A stretch of DNA of 64,000 nucleotides from Pseudarthrobacter sp. IC2-21 (GCF_034048115.1 NZ_CP139145.1:3100001-3164000), one strand, 5' to 3'. Positions 1-8,634 are shown, counted from the stretch's first letter. A program made the numbers and translations. Notes: a model not told the origin generated them from the sequence alone.

Positions 1-21
1 GCCGTGTAAATCCGGGAGGAT

Positions 22-396
22 TTAACGGGCCTTCTTCTTGCCTGCGACGGTGCGCTTCGGACCCTTGCGGGTACGGGCGTTGGTCTTGGTACGCTGCCCA
101 TGGACCGGCAGGCCCTTACGGTGGCGAATACCTTCGTAGCTGCCGATTTCAACCTTGCGGCGGATATCAGCTGCTACTTCGCGGCGAAGGTCACCCTCAA
201 CCTTGTAGTTGCCTTCGATGTAATCACGCAGCTCAACCAGCTGGGTATCGGTGAGGTCCTTAACGCGGACGTCAGCACTGATGCCAGTGGCAGCCAGGGT
301 TTCGTGTGCACGGGTCTTGCCCACGCCGTAGATGTAAGTAAGCGCAATTTCCAACCGCTTTTCGCGGGGAATGTCTACGCCAGCGAGACGAGCCAT
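22..396 (-). CDS. rpsM: 30S ribosomal protein S13
   Basis: S13 sits in the head of the 30S subunit, where it contacts S19 and the P-site tRNA. The protein begins [19 protein letters not shown] and ends in the basic tail typical of S13 ([15 protein letters not shown], then KKKAR); 124 residues is the normal length. The reading frame stays open 17 codons further upstream, but the ATG at 396 has an AAGGAG ribosome binding site and matches the family start. It is the last gene of the infA-rpmJ-rpsM group in this window; the rest of the alpha operon would lie beyond the left edge. Confidence 0.97.
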   Translation of the reverse strand: MARLAGVDIPREKRLEIALTYIYGVGKTRAHETLAATGISADVRVKDLTDTQLVELRDYIEGNYKVEGDLRREVAADIRRKVEIGSYEGIRHRKGLPVHGQRTKTNARTRKGPKRTVAGKKKAR

Positions 397-441
397 AGAG
401 GCAGTGCTCCTTGAATAAACCGGAGGTCCTAGGCAGTACAC

Positions 442-458
442 CCGCACGTTCCGTGCGG
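442..458 (-). other. Hairpin in the rpmJ-rpsM intergenic leader
   Basis: The 179 bases between rpmJ and rpsM hold a short perfect stem (CCGCAC / GTGCGG, 5-nt loop) about 45 bases upstream of the rpsM start. A second stem overlaps the rpmJ stop codon (ATTTCCTTC at 555-563 pairing with 568-576). They may form a leader used for autogenous control of the alpha operon. That role is inference; only the pairing is seen. Confidence 0.35.
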
Positions 459-575
459 CCCCAGCCTCCGACCGGGGGTTAGCTGTCCGGGCTCATGCGT
501 CCCAATTCAGCTTGTGCTGCCTTATTATTTACTTGCGTGGGTTAGCAACCCAGGATTTCCTTCAGGAGAAGGAAA

Positions 576-689
576 TTAGCCCTGGCGCTGCTTGTGGCGC
601 GGGTTCTCGCAGATCACCATGACCCGGCCATTACGGCGGATCACTTTGCACTTTTCGCAGATCTGCTTGACGCTCGGCTTGACCTTCAT
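576..689 (-). CDS. rpmJ: 50S ribosomal protein L36
   Basis: This 37-residue protein begins [19 protein letters not shown] and ends NPRHKQRQG. It carries the zinc-binding C-x2-C-x12-C-x4-H pattern (CEKC, then VICENPRH) of zinc-type L36. An AAAGGA binding site precedes the ATG at 689. It lies between infA and rpsM, the standard order in actinobacteria. Confidence 0.97.
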   Translation of the reverse strand: MKVKPSVKQICEKCKVIRRNGRVMVICENPRHKQRQG

Positions 690-758
690 GGCATTCCTTT
701 GCGTGTGGCAGTTGGTCAACTGGAGCAGCCGTCAGCTCATGCCGCGGCCGCCCAGAAT

Positions 759-980
759 TTACTTGTAGCGGTAGACGATACGACCCCGAGTGAGGTCATA
801 AGGGCTCAGTTCCACCACTACCCGGTCCTCAGGGAGAATCCTGATGTAGTGCTGGCGCATCTTGCCTGAGATGTGCGCGAGTACGATGTGCTTGTTGGTC
901 AGCTCAACGCGAAACATCGCGTTAGGCAGCGCCTCAGTCACAACGCCTTCGATCTCAATGACCCCGTCCTTCTTGGCCAT
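759..980 (-). CDS. infA: Translation initiation factor IF-1
   Basis: IF-1 binds the 30S A site during initiation. The 73-residue S1/OB-fold protein begins [20 protein letters not shown] and ends [12 protein letters not shown], the full length of the family. A GGAGG tract lies only 2 bases before the ATG, which is tight. It heads an operon with rpmJ and rpsM and has its own promoter candidate at 1109-1137. Confidence 0.97.
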   Translation of the reverse strand: MAKKDGVIEIEGVVTEALPNAMFRVELTNKHIVLAHISGKMRQHYIRILPEDRVVVELSPYDLTRGRIVYRYK

Positions 981-1108
981 ACCCTCCGCTAACTGTTGTT
1001 GCCGCGGCCCTGCCGGATTGCACCGGACATGACCACGAACGTTTTTGTTGGATCGGTTATCACCTCAGGCCCCAAACAGGGCACAGCAGGGCAGACAACC
1101 AACAAGCA

Positions 1109-1137
1109 ACACTACCCTGTATCTTGGTAAAAGTTAA
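1109..1137 (-). promoter_or_regulatory. Candidate infA promoter
   Basis: On the minus strand TTAACT (1132-1137) and TAGTGT (1109-1114) are 17 bases apart, about 130 bases upstream of infA. The match to a housekeeping sigma promoter is moderate. The position fits separate transcription of infA-rpmJ-rpsM, since map upstream is cut off by several kilobases of other genes. Confidence 0.45.
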
Positions 1138-1152
1138 ATCGGGCATACTAAC

Positions 1153-2145
1153 CTACACACTCCCATAGGCACCAAATTCACCGGCAGGTGTGCTCACCGC
1201 CTCGGCGCTCTGCACGCCATCCAGGATGGCCAAACGTACGACGTCGGCTGCCGCACTCTGCAGCGTGATGAGACTGAACTGCCGCGGGGCTTCGGTGCTG
1301 TCCAGTTCGACGGCGCCGGTGGCGAGCGCGAAAATCGTGTCCCCGTCAGCCAGCGTGTGGCTCGGGTTCAGCGCCCTGGCCAGTCCCGCGTGGGCAGCAG
1401 AAGCGGTCCTCTTGCAGTCGGCCTTGCTCAGGATGGCATTGGTAGCAACGACGACGAGTGTTGTGTTGAGCGGAGGAAGCCCGGCTTCCGCCGACGGGGA
1501 ATCGGGAACCCGGAAGCGCGCGTCTAAGGGAGGAACGACCGAGCGCGCGGAGGGTTCGGGATTTTCCGGAGGCATCACCGGCAAACCAACTGCGTTGACC
1601 ACGGCGATCGCTCCGATCACAACCCCGTTGTCTAAGGTGATGGAGGCAGTCCCCACTCCTCCTTTGTATCTCCCCCGGCCGAGGACGGCTCCGGTGCCGG
1701 CGCCCACGTTGCCGCGTTCGACGGCGTGGAGTTCCGGCTGGGCGGCAGCGGCGGCAGTTGCCGCGTAGCCCATCTCCTCATCGGGCCGGGCCGAAAAGTC
1801 GCCGCCGCGGCCCAGATCGAAGATAGCGGCGGCCGGCACGATCGGGACCAGCCCGCCGGGCACCGCGAAGCCCCGGCCGGCTTCCTCGCACCAGCGCTGG
1901 GCGCCGCGTGCGGTGACCAGGCCGTAGGCGCTTCCGCCGGTGAGCACCACCGCATCCACCTGCTGGGACATGGTGGTGGGGTCCAGGGAATCCGTCTCCG
2001 ACGTCGCGGGGCCGCCGCCGCGGACGTCCACGGACCCCACCGTTCCCGGCGGCGGCAGGACCACAGTCACCCCCGTCAGCCAGCCGTCGTCGTTCCTCTG
2101 CACGTGCCCCACCCGGATTCCGGGTACATCGGTAATGGCTCCCAT
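1153..2145 (-). CDS. P1 family (S58, DmpA-type) aminopeptidase
   Basis: The 330-residue product has the S58 opening ITDVPGIRVGHV (residues 4-15), the GGSAYGL loop near 70-76 and a VVATNAIL strand after PPLNTT. Members of this family are N-terminal nucleophile enzymes that cut themselves into two subunits; the expected cut here is between Asn227 and Thr228, giving a Thr nucleophile. They act as aminopeptidases or amidases, and the true substrate is unknown. The frame is open 93 codons further upstream, but homologous sequence starts at the chosen ATG (an ATG three codons earlier is also possible). It faces away from the ABC importer genes. Confidence 0.85.
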   Translation of the reverse strand: MGAITDVPGIRVGHVQRNDDGWLTGVTVVLPPPGTVGSVDVRGGGPATSETDSLDPTTMSQQVDAVVLTGGSAYGLVTARGAQRWCEEAGRGFAVPGGLVPIVPAAAIFDLGRGGDFSARPDEEMGYAATAAAAAQPELHAVERGNVGAGTGAVLGRGRYKGGVGTASITLDNGVVIGAIAVVNAVGLPVMPPENPEPSARSVVPPLDARFRVPDSPSAEAGLPPLNTTLVVVATNAILSKADCKRTASAAHAGLARALNPSHTLADGDTIFALATGAVELDSTEAPRQFSLITLQSAAADVVRLAILDGVQSAEAVSTPAGEFGAYGSV

Positions 2146-2361
2146 ACGCCCCATTCTGCCCGCTTCATGACGCACGAAACTGTCGGCGACGCGCATGCGC
2201 CTCGGAGAGCGCTCAAGCCGAACTGTTCGTGAACGGTTTTCGAAGCCTCGGCTAACAATCAGCGCGGGGACCGAATCTGGCCCTGACCGGAGCCGGCGAT
2301 GTGATGGAGTGATCTCAAATCCTCCCAAGCCCTGCCCCCGCAGGCCTCCCGATTGAGATCC
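2146..2361. other. Divergent intergenic region, S58 peptidase / ABC importer
   Basis: This 216-base region must hold start signals for both the minus-strand peptidase and the plus-strand importer operon. The only symmetric element seen is a short one, GTTC-GT-GAAC at 2224-2233, next to an ACGGTTTTCG stretch. It could be part of a regulator site but is too weak to call. No clear -35/-10 pair was recognised. Confidence 0.3.
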
Positions 2362-3333
2362 ATGACTCCACAGCTCACGGCCAAGCCCGGCAGTTCCGCG
2401 GCGGCCACAGGCAGAGCCAGGCACGGCATCCCCGGCACAAAAAACCGGCAGCGCTGGTCAAACCGGTCCCGCCGCGACTTCTTCGTTTTCCTCGCGCTTG
2501 CCCTGCCCAACCTGCTGCTCATCGCCGTCTTCACGTACCTCCCGCTGATCAACAACATCTATTACTCCACGCTGAACTGGACGCTCGGATCAGCCTCAGC
2601 TGCCGTCGTCGGGCTCGAAAACTACGTCACGTTCTTCACCGGCGCGGATGCCGCCCGGGTGCTGGGCACCACCGCCATCTTCACTGCCGCAACCGTGGGC
2701 GGCTCCATGGTGCTGGGCCTGCTCATTGCCCTGGCGCTGAACTCGAAGGTCCGCGGCACCACGTTCGCCCGCTCGGCAGTATTCGCGCCCTACGTGCTGT
2801 CCGGCGTGGGTGTCGGCCTGGTGTGGCTGTTCATCTTCGATCCCGGCTACGGCGTGCTGGCCTGGCTTCTCCGGGGCCTAGGGCAGCAGAGCCCGCAGTG
2901 GATCAACGATCCGCAGCTCTCCCTGGTCATGGTCATCATCGTGTACGTCTGGAAGAACCTTGGCTACTGCGCCGTGGTGTTCCTCGCCGGCCTGCAGTCG
3001 CTGCCGCAGGACGTGATGGAGGCGGCCTCGCTGGACGGGGCCGGCAGTTTCCGCCGCTTTGTCAGCATGTCCCTGCCGCTGCTCTCCCCCACCACCTTCT
3101 TCCTGCTGATCACCACCATGCTCAGCTCGCTGCAGGCGTTCGACCTCATCCGGATCATGACGCCCCTCGGCGCCGGCACCAGCACCCTCATCTACGAGGC
3201 GTACCTGCAGGCCTTCGGCGCGTACAACCGCGCAGGCTACTCGGCCGCGATCTCCGTGATCCTGTTTGTCATCCTGCTGGTCATCACGGTGCTGCAGCTG
3301 CGGTTCGTCGAAAAGAAGGTGCACTACTCGTGA
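2362..3333 (+). CDS. ABC sugar/polyol importer permease, UgpA/MalF type
   Basis: This is an inner-membrane permease of the carbohydrate uptake (CUT1) class, 323 residues with about six hydrophobic segments. The EAA loop that docks the ATPase is visible (EAASLDGAGSFRRF), and the C terminus RFVEKKVHY resembles UgpA of glycerol-3-phosphate importers. The frame extends three codons to a TTG at 2353, but the ATG at 2362 is the simpler start; no strong ribosome binding site precedes either. It overlaps the next permease by 4 bases. The substrate is not determined. Confidence 0.88.
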   Translation: MTPQLTAKPGSSAAATGRARHGIPGTKNRQRWSNRSRRDFFVFLALALPNLLLIAVFTYLPLINNIYYSTLNWTLGSASAAVVGLENYVTFFTGADAARVLGTTAIFTAATVGGSMVLGLLIALALNSKVRGTTFARSAVFAPYVLSGVGVGLVWLFIFDPGYGVLAWLLRGLGQQSPQWINDPQLSLVMVIIVYVWKNLGYCAVVFLAGLQSLPQDVMEAASLDGAGSFRRFVSMSLPLLSPTTFFLLITTMLSSLQAFDLIRIMTPLGAGTSTLIYEAYLQAFGAYNRAGYSAAISVILFVILLVITVLQLRFVEKKVHYS

Positions 3334-4262
3334 AGGCTCCCGCCCCCGCCGTCGTCCGCGATTCCTCCTCCGCGTCTTCAACGCCCGGTTCAACGCCCGA
3401 CGCCGTTCCCCGCCGTGAGCGGCCGTTCTCCCGTGCCAATCTGCTGCAGACAGTGGTTGGCGGCTATGTGCCGTTGGTCATCGCCGTCCTGGTGGTCTTC
3501 CTGCCGTTGCTCTGGATGGTGCTGAGCTCGTTCAAACAGCCGGGCGAAATCGTCACCATGAACCTGCAGGTGCTCCCGGCAGCCCTGGACCCGGGGAACT
3601 ACCGGGTGGCCATGACCACGGTGCCGTTCGGGCAGTTCTTCCTCAACAGCACCATCGTCACCGTGGTGGGGTCCGGCATCAAGGTGATCCTTGCCCTGCT
3701 GACCGCCTACGCGCTGGTGTTCGTGCGCTTCCCGTTCAAGAACCTGATCTTCATCCTGATCCTGGTGGCCCTGATGGTCCCGCCGCAGGTGTCCATCCTG
3801 CCCAATTACATCCTGATCGCCGGGATGGGCGGGAAGAACACGCTCTGGGGGATCATCCTGCCCGGCCTGGGCACAGCCTTCGGCACGTTCCTGCTGCGCC
3901 AGCACTTCCTTACCCTGCCCGGTTCCATCCTCGAATCGGCCGAGATCGACGGCGCCGGCCACTGGCGGCGGCTGTGGCAGATCGTGGTGCCGGTGTCGGT
4001 CCCCTCGATCGCCACGGTTGCCCTGGTCACCGTGGTCAGCGAATGGAACGAATACATCTGGCCGCTGATCGTCACGGACAAACCCGAAAGCATGACGCTC
4101 CCTGTCGGCCTGACACTGCTGCAGAACTCCGAGGGAAACGGAGCCGGCTGGGGCATCATGATGGCCGGCGCCGTCCTGGTGATCATCCCCATCCTCATCA
4201 TCTTCGCCATGCTCCAGCGCTACATCGTCGCCGGCCTCACCCAGGGCAGCGTCACCGGCTAG
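3330..4262 (+). CDS. ABC sugar/polyol importer permease, UgpE/MalG type
   Basis: This is the second permease of the importer, 310 residues, starting at a GTG inside the GTGA overlap with the previous stop codon. That arrangement implies translational coupling. A variable N terminus of about 35 residues precedes six hydrophobic segments, and the EAA loop reads ESAEIDGAGHWRRLW. The frame is open far upstream, but that part overlaps the first permease and is not coding. It pairs with the UgpA-like subunit to form the channel; no ATP-binding subunit gene is nearby. Confidence 0.88.
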   Translation: MKAPAPAVVRDSSSASSTPGSTPDAVPRRERPFSRANLLQTVVGGYVPLVIAVLVVFLPLLWMVLSSFKQPGEIVTMNLQVLPAALDPGNYRVAMTTVPFGQFFLNSTIVTVVGSGIKVILALLTAYALVFVRFPFKNLIFILILVALMVPPQVSILPNYILIAGMGGKNTLWGIILPGLGTAFGTFLLRQHFLTLPGSILESAEIDGAGHWRRLWQIVVPVSVPSIATVALVTVVSEWNEYIWPLIVTDKPESMTLPVGLTLLQNSEGNGAGWGIMMAGAVLVIIPILIIFAMLQRYIVAGLTQGSVTG

Positions 4263-4348
4263 CGGCCACGCGAGTACCGCCGTCGGCCCCTCCCACCAAT
4301 CCATCCATCGCATCCGCATCACCAAGGCACCCACCGAAAGGCAGCACC

Positions 4349-5695
4349 ATGACGTTCACCCTTGATCGACGGTTTTTCCTCACCCTTGCCGGGGCCGGAA
4401 CAGGAGCCGCAGCGCTGGCAGCCTGCGGCGGCCCGTCCACCACGCCCGGCGCGGCCACCACCACCGCTGCCGACATCGACTTCAGCGGCGTCAAGCCGGC
4501 CGCGTCCATCGACTTCTGGTCCAACCACCCCGGCAAGTCGCAGGACGTGGAGAAGAGCATCATCGAGAAGTTCCACGCCAAGTACCCGGACATCAAGGTG
4601 AACCTGGTGACCGCGGGCGCGAACTACGAGGAAATCGCGCAGAAGTTCCAGACCGCCCAGGCTGCCAAGTCCGGCCTGCCCTCCCTGGTGGTCCTCTCCG
4701 ACGTCTGGTGGTTCCGCTACTACCTGAACGAGAGCATCATTCCCATCGACTCCCTGGTCAAGCAGCTGGACATCAACCTGGCCGATTTCCGAACGTCCCT
4801 GGTGGACGACTACAAGTACGCCGGCAAGCAGTGGGCACTCCCCTACGGCCGGTCCACCCCGCTGTTCTACTACAACAAGGACCACTTCGCCGCGGCCGGC
4901 CTGCCGGACCGCGCCCCCGCCACCTGGCAGGAGTTCGCCGGCTGGGCACCCAAGCTCAAGGCGGCCTCAGGCGCCCAGTACGCGTTTATGCACCCCGCCC
5001 TGGCCGGCTACGCGGGCTGGACCCTTCAGAACAACCTGTGGGGCGAGGGCGGCAGCTGGTCCAAGGGCTGGGACATCACCTGCGACTCCGTCGAGTCCGT
5101 GGCCGCCCTGCAGGCGGCCCAGGATTCCGTGTACAAGGACGCCTGGGCCGGCGTCTCCTCCAAGGAATCGGCCGACGACTTCGCCGCAGGGCTGGCTTCG
5201 GCCACCCTGTCCTCTACCGGCGCCCTGATCGGCATCCTGAAGTCCGCCAAGTTCAATGTGGGTGTCGGCTTCCTGCCGGGCGGCTCCAAGGAGAAGACCG
5301 GCGTCTGCCCCACCGGCGGCGCCGGCCTGGGCATCCCCAGCGGTGTCACCAAGGAGGAGCAGCTCGCCGCGACGATGTTCCTGCAGTTCATGACCGAGCC
5401 GGAAAACACCGCCGCGTTCTCGGCCGCCACCGGCTACATGCCCACCCGGACCTCGGCGGACATGACCTCGGTGCTGGCGCAGACCCCGCAGATCAAGATC
5501 GCCATGGACCAGCTGGCCGTCACCAGGGTCCAGGACAATGCCCGCGCGTTCCTGCCCGGGGCCGATCAGGAGATGGCCAAGGCCGCCGCCAAGATCCTCA
5601 CCCAGCAGGGCGACGTGAAGGCCACCATGACCGAGCTGAAGGCCACGCTCGAGGGAATCTACACGAAGGACGTCAAGCCCAAGCTCAAGGCCTGA
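4349..5695 (+). CDS. Extracellular solute-binding lipoprotein of the ABC importer
   Basis: This 448-residue protein of the family 1 (UgpB/MalE-like) binding proteins would capture the substrate outside the membrane. The N terminus has a twin-arginine-like RRFFL motif at residues 7-11, a hydrophobic stretch and a lipobox LAAC with Cys26, so it is probably a Tat-exported lipoprotein. A GAAAGG binding site precedes the ATG at 4349. It follows the two permeases by 86 bases and is followed by a hairpin, closing the operon. Confidence 0.9.
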   Translation: MTFTLDRRFFLTLAGAGTGAAALAACGGPSTTPGAATTTAADIDFSGVKPAASIDFWSNHPGKSQDVEKSIIEKFHAKYPDIKVNLVTAGANYEEIAQKFQTAQAAKSGLPSLVVLSDVWWFRYYLNESIIPIDSLVKQLDINLADFRTSLVDDYKYAGKQWALPYGRSTPLFYYNKDHFAAAGLPDRAPATWQEFAGWAPKLKAASGAQYAFMHPALAGYAGWTLQNNLWGEGGSWSKGWDITCDSVESVAALQAAQDSVYKDAWAGVSSKESADDFAAGLASATLSSTGALIGILKSAKFNVGVGFLPGGSKEKTGVCPTGGAGLGIPSGVTKEEQLAATMFLQFMTEPENTAAFSAATGYMPTRTSADMTSVLAQTPQIKIAMDQLAVTRVQDNARAFLPGADQEMAKAAAKILTQQGDVKATMTELKATLEGIYTKDVKPKLKA

Positions 5696-5733
5696 CCCGC
5701 TATTGCCGGCCGTGCCGGTCGGCAATAGCGGGT
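5695..5733 (+). terminator. Hairpin after the binding-protein gene
   Basis: Perfect 13-bp arms (ACCCGCTATTGCC at 5695-5707 and its complement at 5721-5733) start at the stop codon of the binding-protein gene. No T-run follows, so it may end transcription inefficiently or protect the mRNA 3' end. Confidence 0.55.
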
Positions 5734-5761
5734 ACGTCACTTTCGTGGCTTTAAACCCAAC

Positions 5762-5815
5762 TAGGTAGCGCCAACTGTCGTTTTGACCCCTCATAACGAC
5801 AGTTAGCGCTACCTA
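5762..5815. repeat. Palindromic intergenic element, family A copy 1
   Basis: Arms of 21 bp with one mismatch (core GCGCCAACTGTCG) flank a 12-base centre. The same sequence occurs at 19421-19471 and 40807-40856. It lies between the convergent importer operon and map. The flank CCCAACT also recurs at the other copies, so the repeated unit is slightly longer than the palindrome. Confidence 0.85.
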
Positions 5816-5836
5816 CTTTGAGCTAATCGGCTTGGC

Positions 5837-6664
5837 TTACGGGATCGGCACCGGGGTGACGCCGAGCGGCACCAGGTGCTCCGCGCCGCCGTCGGGCGCT
5901 GACAGGACCCAGATGCCCCGGTCATGCACAGCCACGGAGTGCTCCCACTGGCACGAGCGCTGGCCGTCGGTGGTGACCACGGTCCAGTCATCGTCCAGAA
6001 CTGCGGTGTCGATGCTGCCGCGGACCAGCATGGGCTCAATGGCCAGGCACAGGCCGGCCTTGACCTTGGGGCCGCGGTGGCTGGTCCGGTAGTTCAGGAC
6101 GTCCGGGGCCATGTGCATCTCGGAGCCGATGCCGTGGCCCACATAGTCCTCCAGGATGCCCAGCGGCTTGCCGGGGACCGAGGACACGTAGTCGTCGATG
6201 GCCGCGCCGACGTCGCCCACATGGCCCCGCTTGGCCAGCGCCGCGATGCCGTGCCACATGGCCGCCTGCGTGACGTCGGACAGGCGCTGGTCTTCGGGAT
6301 CAGCGGTGCCCACGATCACGGTCCGGGCCGAGTCCGAATGCCAGCCGTCAACAATCGCGCCTCCGTCGATCGAGATGATGTCGCCGTCCTTGAGGACCTT
6401 GCTGCCGGGGATGCCGTGGACAACTTCCTCGTTCACGGAGGTGCAGACGGTTGCCGGGAAGCCGTGGTAGCCCAGGAAGTTGGACTTGGCACCGGCCTGG
6501 TTCAGCACCGCGGCGAAGACGTCGTCCAGGTGCTTGGTGGTGACGCCCGGCACGGCGGCGGCCACAGCGGCATCCAGCGCGCGGCTCAGGACCAGGCCTG
6601 CCTCGTGCATGGTGCGCATCTGGGCGTTGGTTTTGTATTCGATACGGGGCTGGCCGAAGGCCAT
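5837..6664 (-). CDS. map: Methionine aminopeptidase, type I
   Basis: MAP removes the initiator methionine from new proteins. The 275-residue product has the five expected metal ligands: Asp100 (ISIDGG), Asp111 (WHSDSA), His177 (YVGHGIG), Glu210 (AIEPM) and Glu241 (QWEHS), plus His83 in VVHGIPG. The ATG at 6664 has an AAAGGA site; an upstream in-frame extension lacks family similarity. It is the last gene of the secY-adk-map group, separated from adk by 70 bases with a strong hairpin. Confidence 0.95.
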   Translation of the reverse strand: MAFGQPRIEYKTNAQMRTMHEAGLVLSRALDAAVAAAVPGVTTKHLDDVFAAVLNQAGAKSNFLGYHGFPATVCTSVNEEVVHGIPGSKVLKDGDIISIDGGAIVDGWHSDSARTVIVGTADPEDQRLSDVTQAAMWHGIAALAKRGHVGDVGAAIDDYVSSVPGKPLGILEDYVGHGIGSEMHMAPDVLNYRTSHRGPKVKAGLCLAIEPMLVRGSIDTAVLDDDWTVVTTDGQRSCQWEHSVAVHDRGIWVLSAPDGGAEHLVPLGVTPVPIP

Positions 6665-6684
6665 GGTGTGTCCTTTCAATGGCT

Positions 6685-6716
6685 GAGGCTCCTCCCGGAA
6701 TCCGGGAGGAGCCTCG
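6685..6716 (-). other. Strong hairpin between adk and map
   Basis: A near-perfect stem (GAGGCTCCTCCCGG and its complement, 4-nt loop) fills the adk-map gap just upstream of the map binding site. No T-run follows in the direction of transcription, so it is not a classical terminator. It may be an mRNA-stabilising stem or a partial attenuator. Confidence 0.6.
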
Positions 6717-6734
6717 AATAACTTAGTGGCCTGT

Positions 6735-7313
6735 TCAGGCGGCCTGAGCCGCCTTGATGGCTTCCATGACGCGGTCGGTGACCTCGTCGATGCCGCCGAT
6801 GCCGTCAACCCGGGTCAGGATGCCGCGCTCGGCATACTTCGCCACTACCGCTTCGGTCTGCTCGTGGTAGAGGTCCAGGCGGTGGCGGATCACGGCTTCG
6901 TTGTCGTCGCTCCGGCCGGTTTCCTTGGCTCGGCCCAGAAGGCGCGCCACGAGTTCTTCATCGTCGGCAGTGAGCTGGAGGACGACGTCGAGCTTGTCCG
7001 CGCTGGCGGCCAGGATTTCGTCGAGGTAATCCACCTGCGCGGTGGTGCGCGGGTAGCCGTCCAGGAGGAAGCCGTTTTCGACGTCGGACTCGCTGAGGCG
7101 GTCGCGGACCATCTTGTTGGTCACGCTGTCCGGAACAAAGTCGCCGGCATCCATGTACTTCTTGGCTTCAATGCCAAGGGGGGTTTCGCCCTTCACATTG
7201 GCGCGGAAGATATCGCCGGTGGAGATCGCCACAACACCGAGGCGCTCGGAGATACGTTCCGCTTGGGTTCCTTTACCAGAGCCGGGCGGCCCAATAATCA
7301 ACATTTTTGTCAT
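6735..7313 (-). CDS. adk: Adenylate kinase, short form
   Basis: This enzyme interconverts ATP plus AMP and two ADP. At 192 residues it is the short form lacking the long zinc-binding LID insert. The P-loop GPPGSGKGT is at residues 8-16, and the AMP-site/hinge motif DGYPRT follows near residue 85. The start codon overlaps the secY stop (ATGA), implying coupled translation. Confidence 0.97.
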   Translation of the reverse strand: MTKMLIIGPPGSGKGTQAERISERLGVVAISTGDIFRANVKGETPLGIEAKKYMDAGDFVPDSVTNKMVRDRLSESDVENGFLLDGYPRTTAQVDYLDEILAASADKLDVVLQLTADDEELVARLLGRAKETGRSDDNEAVIRHRLDLYHEQTEAVVAKYAERGILTRVDGIGGIDEVTDRVMEAIKAAQAA

Positions 7314-8620
7314 CGCAATAGCCCTTCGTAGTGACGTTGCTGTAGTTGCGCATCTATTTGCTTGACGGTTTCAAGGCCAACGCCCACCATGATCAGGATC
7401 GAGGTGCCACCGAACGGGAAGTTCTGGTTCGCGTTGATCAGTACCAGTGCAATCAACGGAATCAGCGCCACGAAGCCCAGGTAGATGGCACCGGGAAGCG
7501 TGATTCGTGAGAGTACGTACTGCAGGTAGTCCGCGGTCGGTTTACCGGCACGGATACCCGGAATGAAACCGCCGTACTTTTTCATATTGTCGGAGACCTC
7601 TTCAGGGTTGAAGGTGATCGCGACGTAGAAGTAGGTGAAGAACACGATCATGGCGAAGTACAGCGCCATGTAGATCGGGTGGTCTCCTCGGGTCAGGTTG
7701 TTGTTGATCCACTCAACCCACGGCTGCATCTGCTCGCCGGCCTTGGGCTGGTTGAACTGTGAAATCAGCCCCGGCAGGTACAGCATGGAGGACGCGAAGA
7801 TCACGGGGATCACGCCTGCCATGTTCACCTTGATGGGGATGTAGGTGCTGGTTCCGCCCACCGTGCGGCGTCCGATCATGCGCTTGGCATACTGCACCGG
7901 GACGCGGCGCTGGGACTGCTCCACGAATACCACCAGGGCCACTGTCACCAGGCCGATGGCCAGAACCAGGAAGAAGGTTCCGGGTCCCTGCGAGGTCCAG
8001 ATGGCACCGAGCGAGGTGGGGAACTGGGCCGCGATGGACGTGAAGATGAGCAGCGACATACCGTTGCCCACACCCTTTTCCGTGACCAGCTCGCCCATCC
8101 ACATGATGAGTCCGGTGCCCGCGGTGAGGGTGATGATGATCAGGATCGTGGTGATGATGCTGCTATCAGGAATGATAGGCAGCGCACAGCCCGGCAGCAG
8201 CTGGCCTGAACGCGCCAGCGACACCAGCGTCGTTGCGTTCAGCAGGCCGAGGGCAATGGTGAGGTACCGGGTGTACTGGGTGAGTTTGGACTGCCCGGAG
8301 GCGCCCTCCTCGTACAGCTGCTGGAAGCGGGGAATAACCACCCGGAGCAGCTGCACAATGATGCTGGCCGTAATGTACGGCATGATGCCCAGGGCGAAGA
8401 TGGACACCTGAAGCAAGGCACCGCCGCTGAACAGGTTGACGAGCTGGTAGAGCCCGCCTGCCGTCTGACCGTTCTGCAAGCATTGCTGGACATTCTGGTA
8501 GTTCACACCAGGCGAGGGAATGAAGGCACCCAAGCGGAAGATTGTGATGATTCCCAGCGTGAACAACAACTTGCGTCGCAGATCAGGCGTGCGAAAGGCC
8601 CGGCCAAATGCGCTAAGCAA
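7310..8620 (-). CDS. secY: Protein translocase subunit SecY
   Basis: SecY is the channel of the Sec translocon. The 436-residue protein has ten expected membrane helices and begins MLSAFGRAFRTPDLRRK, as in other actinobacterial SecY. The start codon is TTG with AGGAGG four bases upstream. It is cut off from rplO by a strong terminator and appears to have its own promoter, so secY-adk-map is probably a separate unit. Confidence 0.97.
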   Translation of the reverse strand: MLSAFGRAFRTPDLRRKLLFTLGIITIFRLGAFIPSPGVNYQNVQQCLQNGQTAGGLYQLVNLFSGGALLQVSIFALGIMPYITASIIVQLLRVVIPRFQQLYEEGASGQSKLTQYTRYLTIALGLLNATTLVSLARSGQLLPGCALPIIPDSSIITTILIIITLTAGTGLIMWMGELVTEKGVGNGMSLLIFTSIAAQFPTSLGAIWTSQGPGTFFLVLAIGLVTVALVVFVEQSQRRVPVQYAKRMIGRRTVGGTSTYIPIKVNMAGVIPVIFASSMLYLPGLISQFNQPKAGEQMQPWVEWINNNLTRGDHPIYMALYFAMIVFFTYFYVAITFNPEEVSDNMKKYGGFIPGIRAGKPTADYLQYVLSRITLPGAIYLGFVALIPLIALVLINANQNFPFGGTSILIMVGVGLETVKQIDAQLQQRHYEGLLR

Positions 8621-8634
8621 GCGTCCTCCTGTGT

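Noticed and set aside
2224..2242. LacI-type operator before the ABC importer
   Set aside because: The symmetry is short (GTTC-GT-GAAC) and the central CG pattern is incomplete; no LacI gene lies nearby.
3974..4348. N-terminal extension of the solute-binding protein
   Set aside because: It overlaps the second permease in another frame; the lipoprotein signal starts at 4349.
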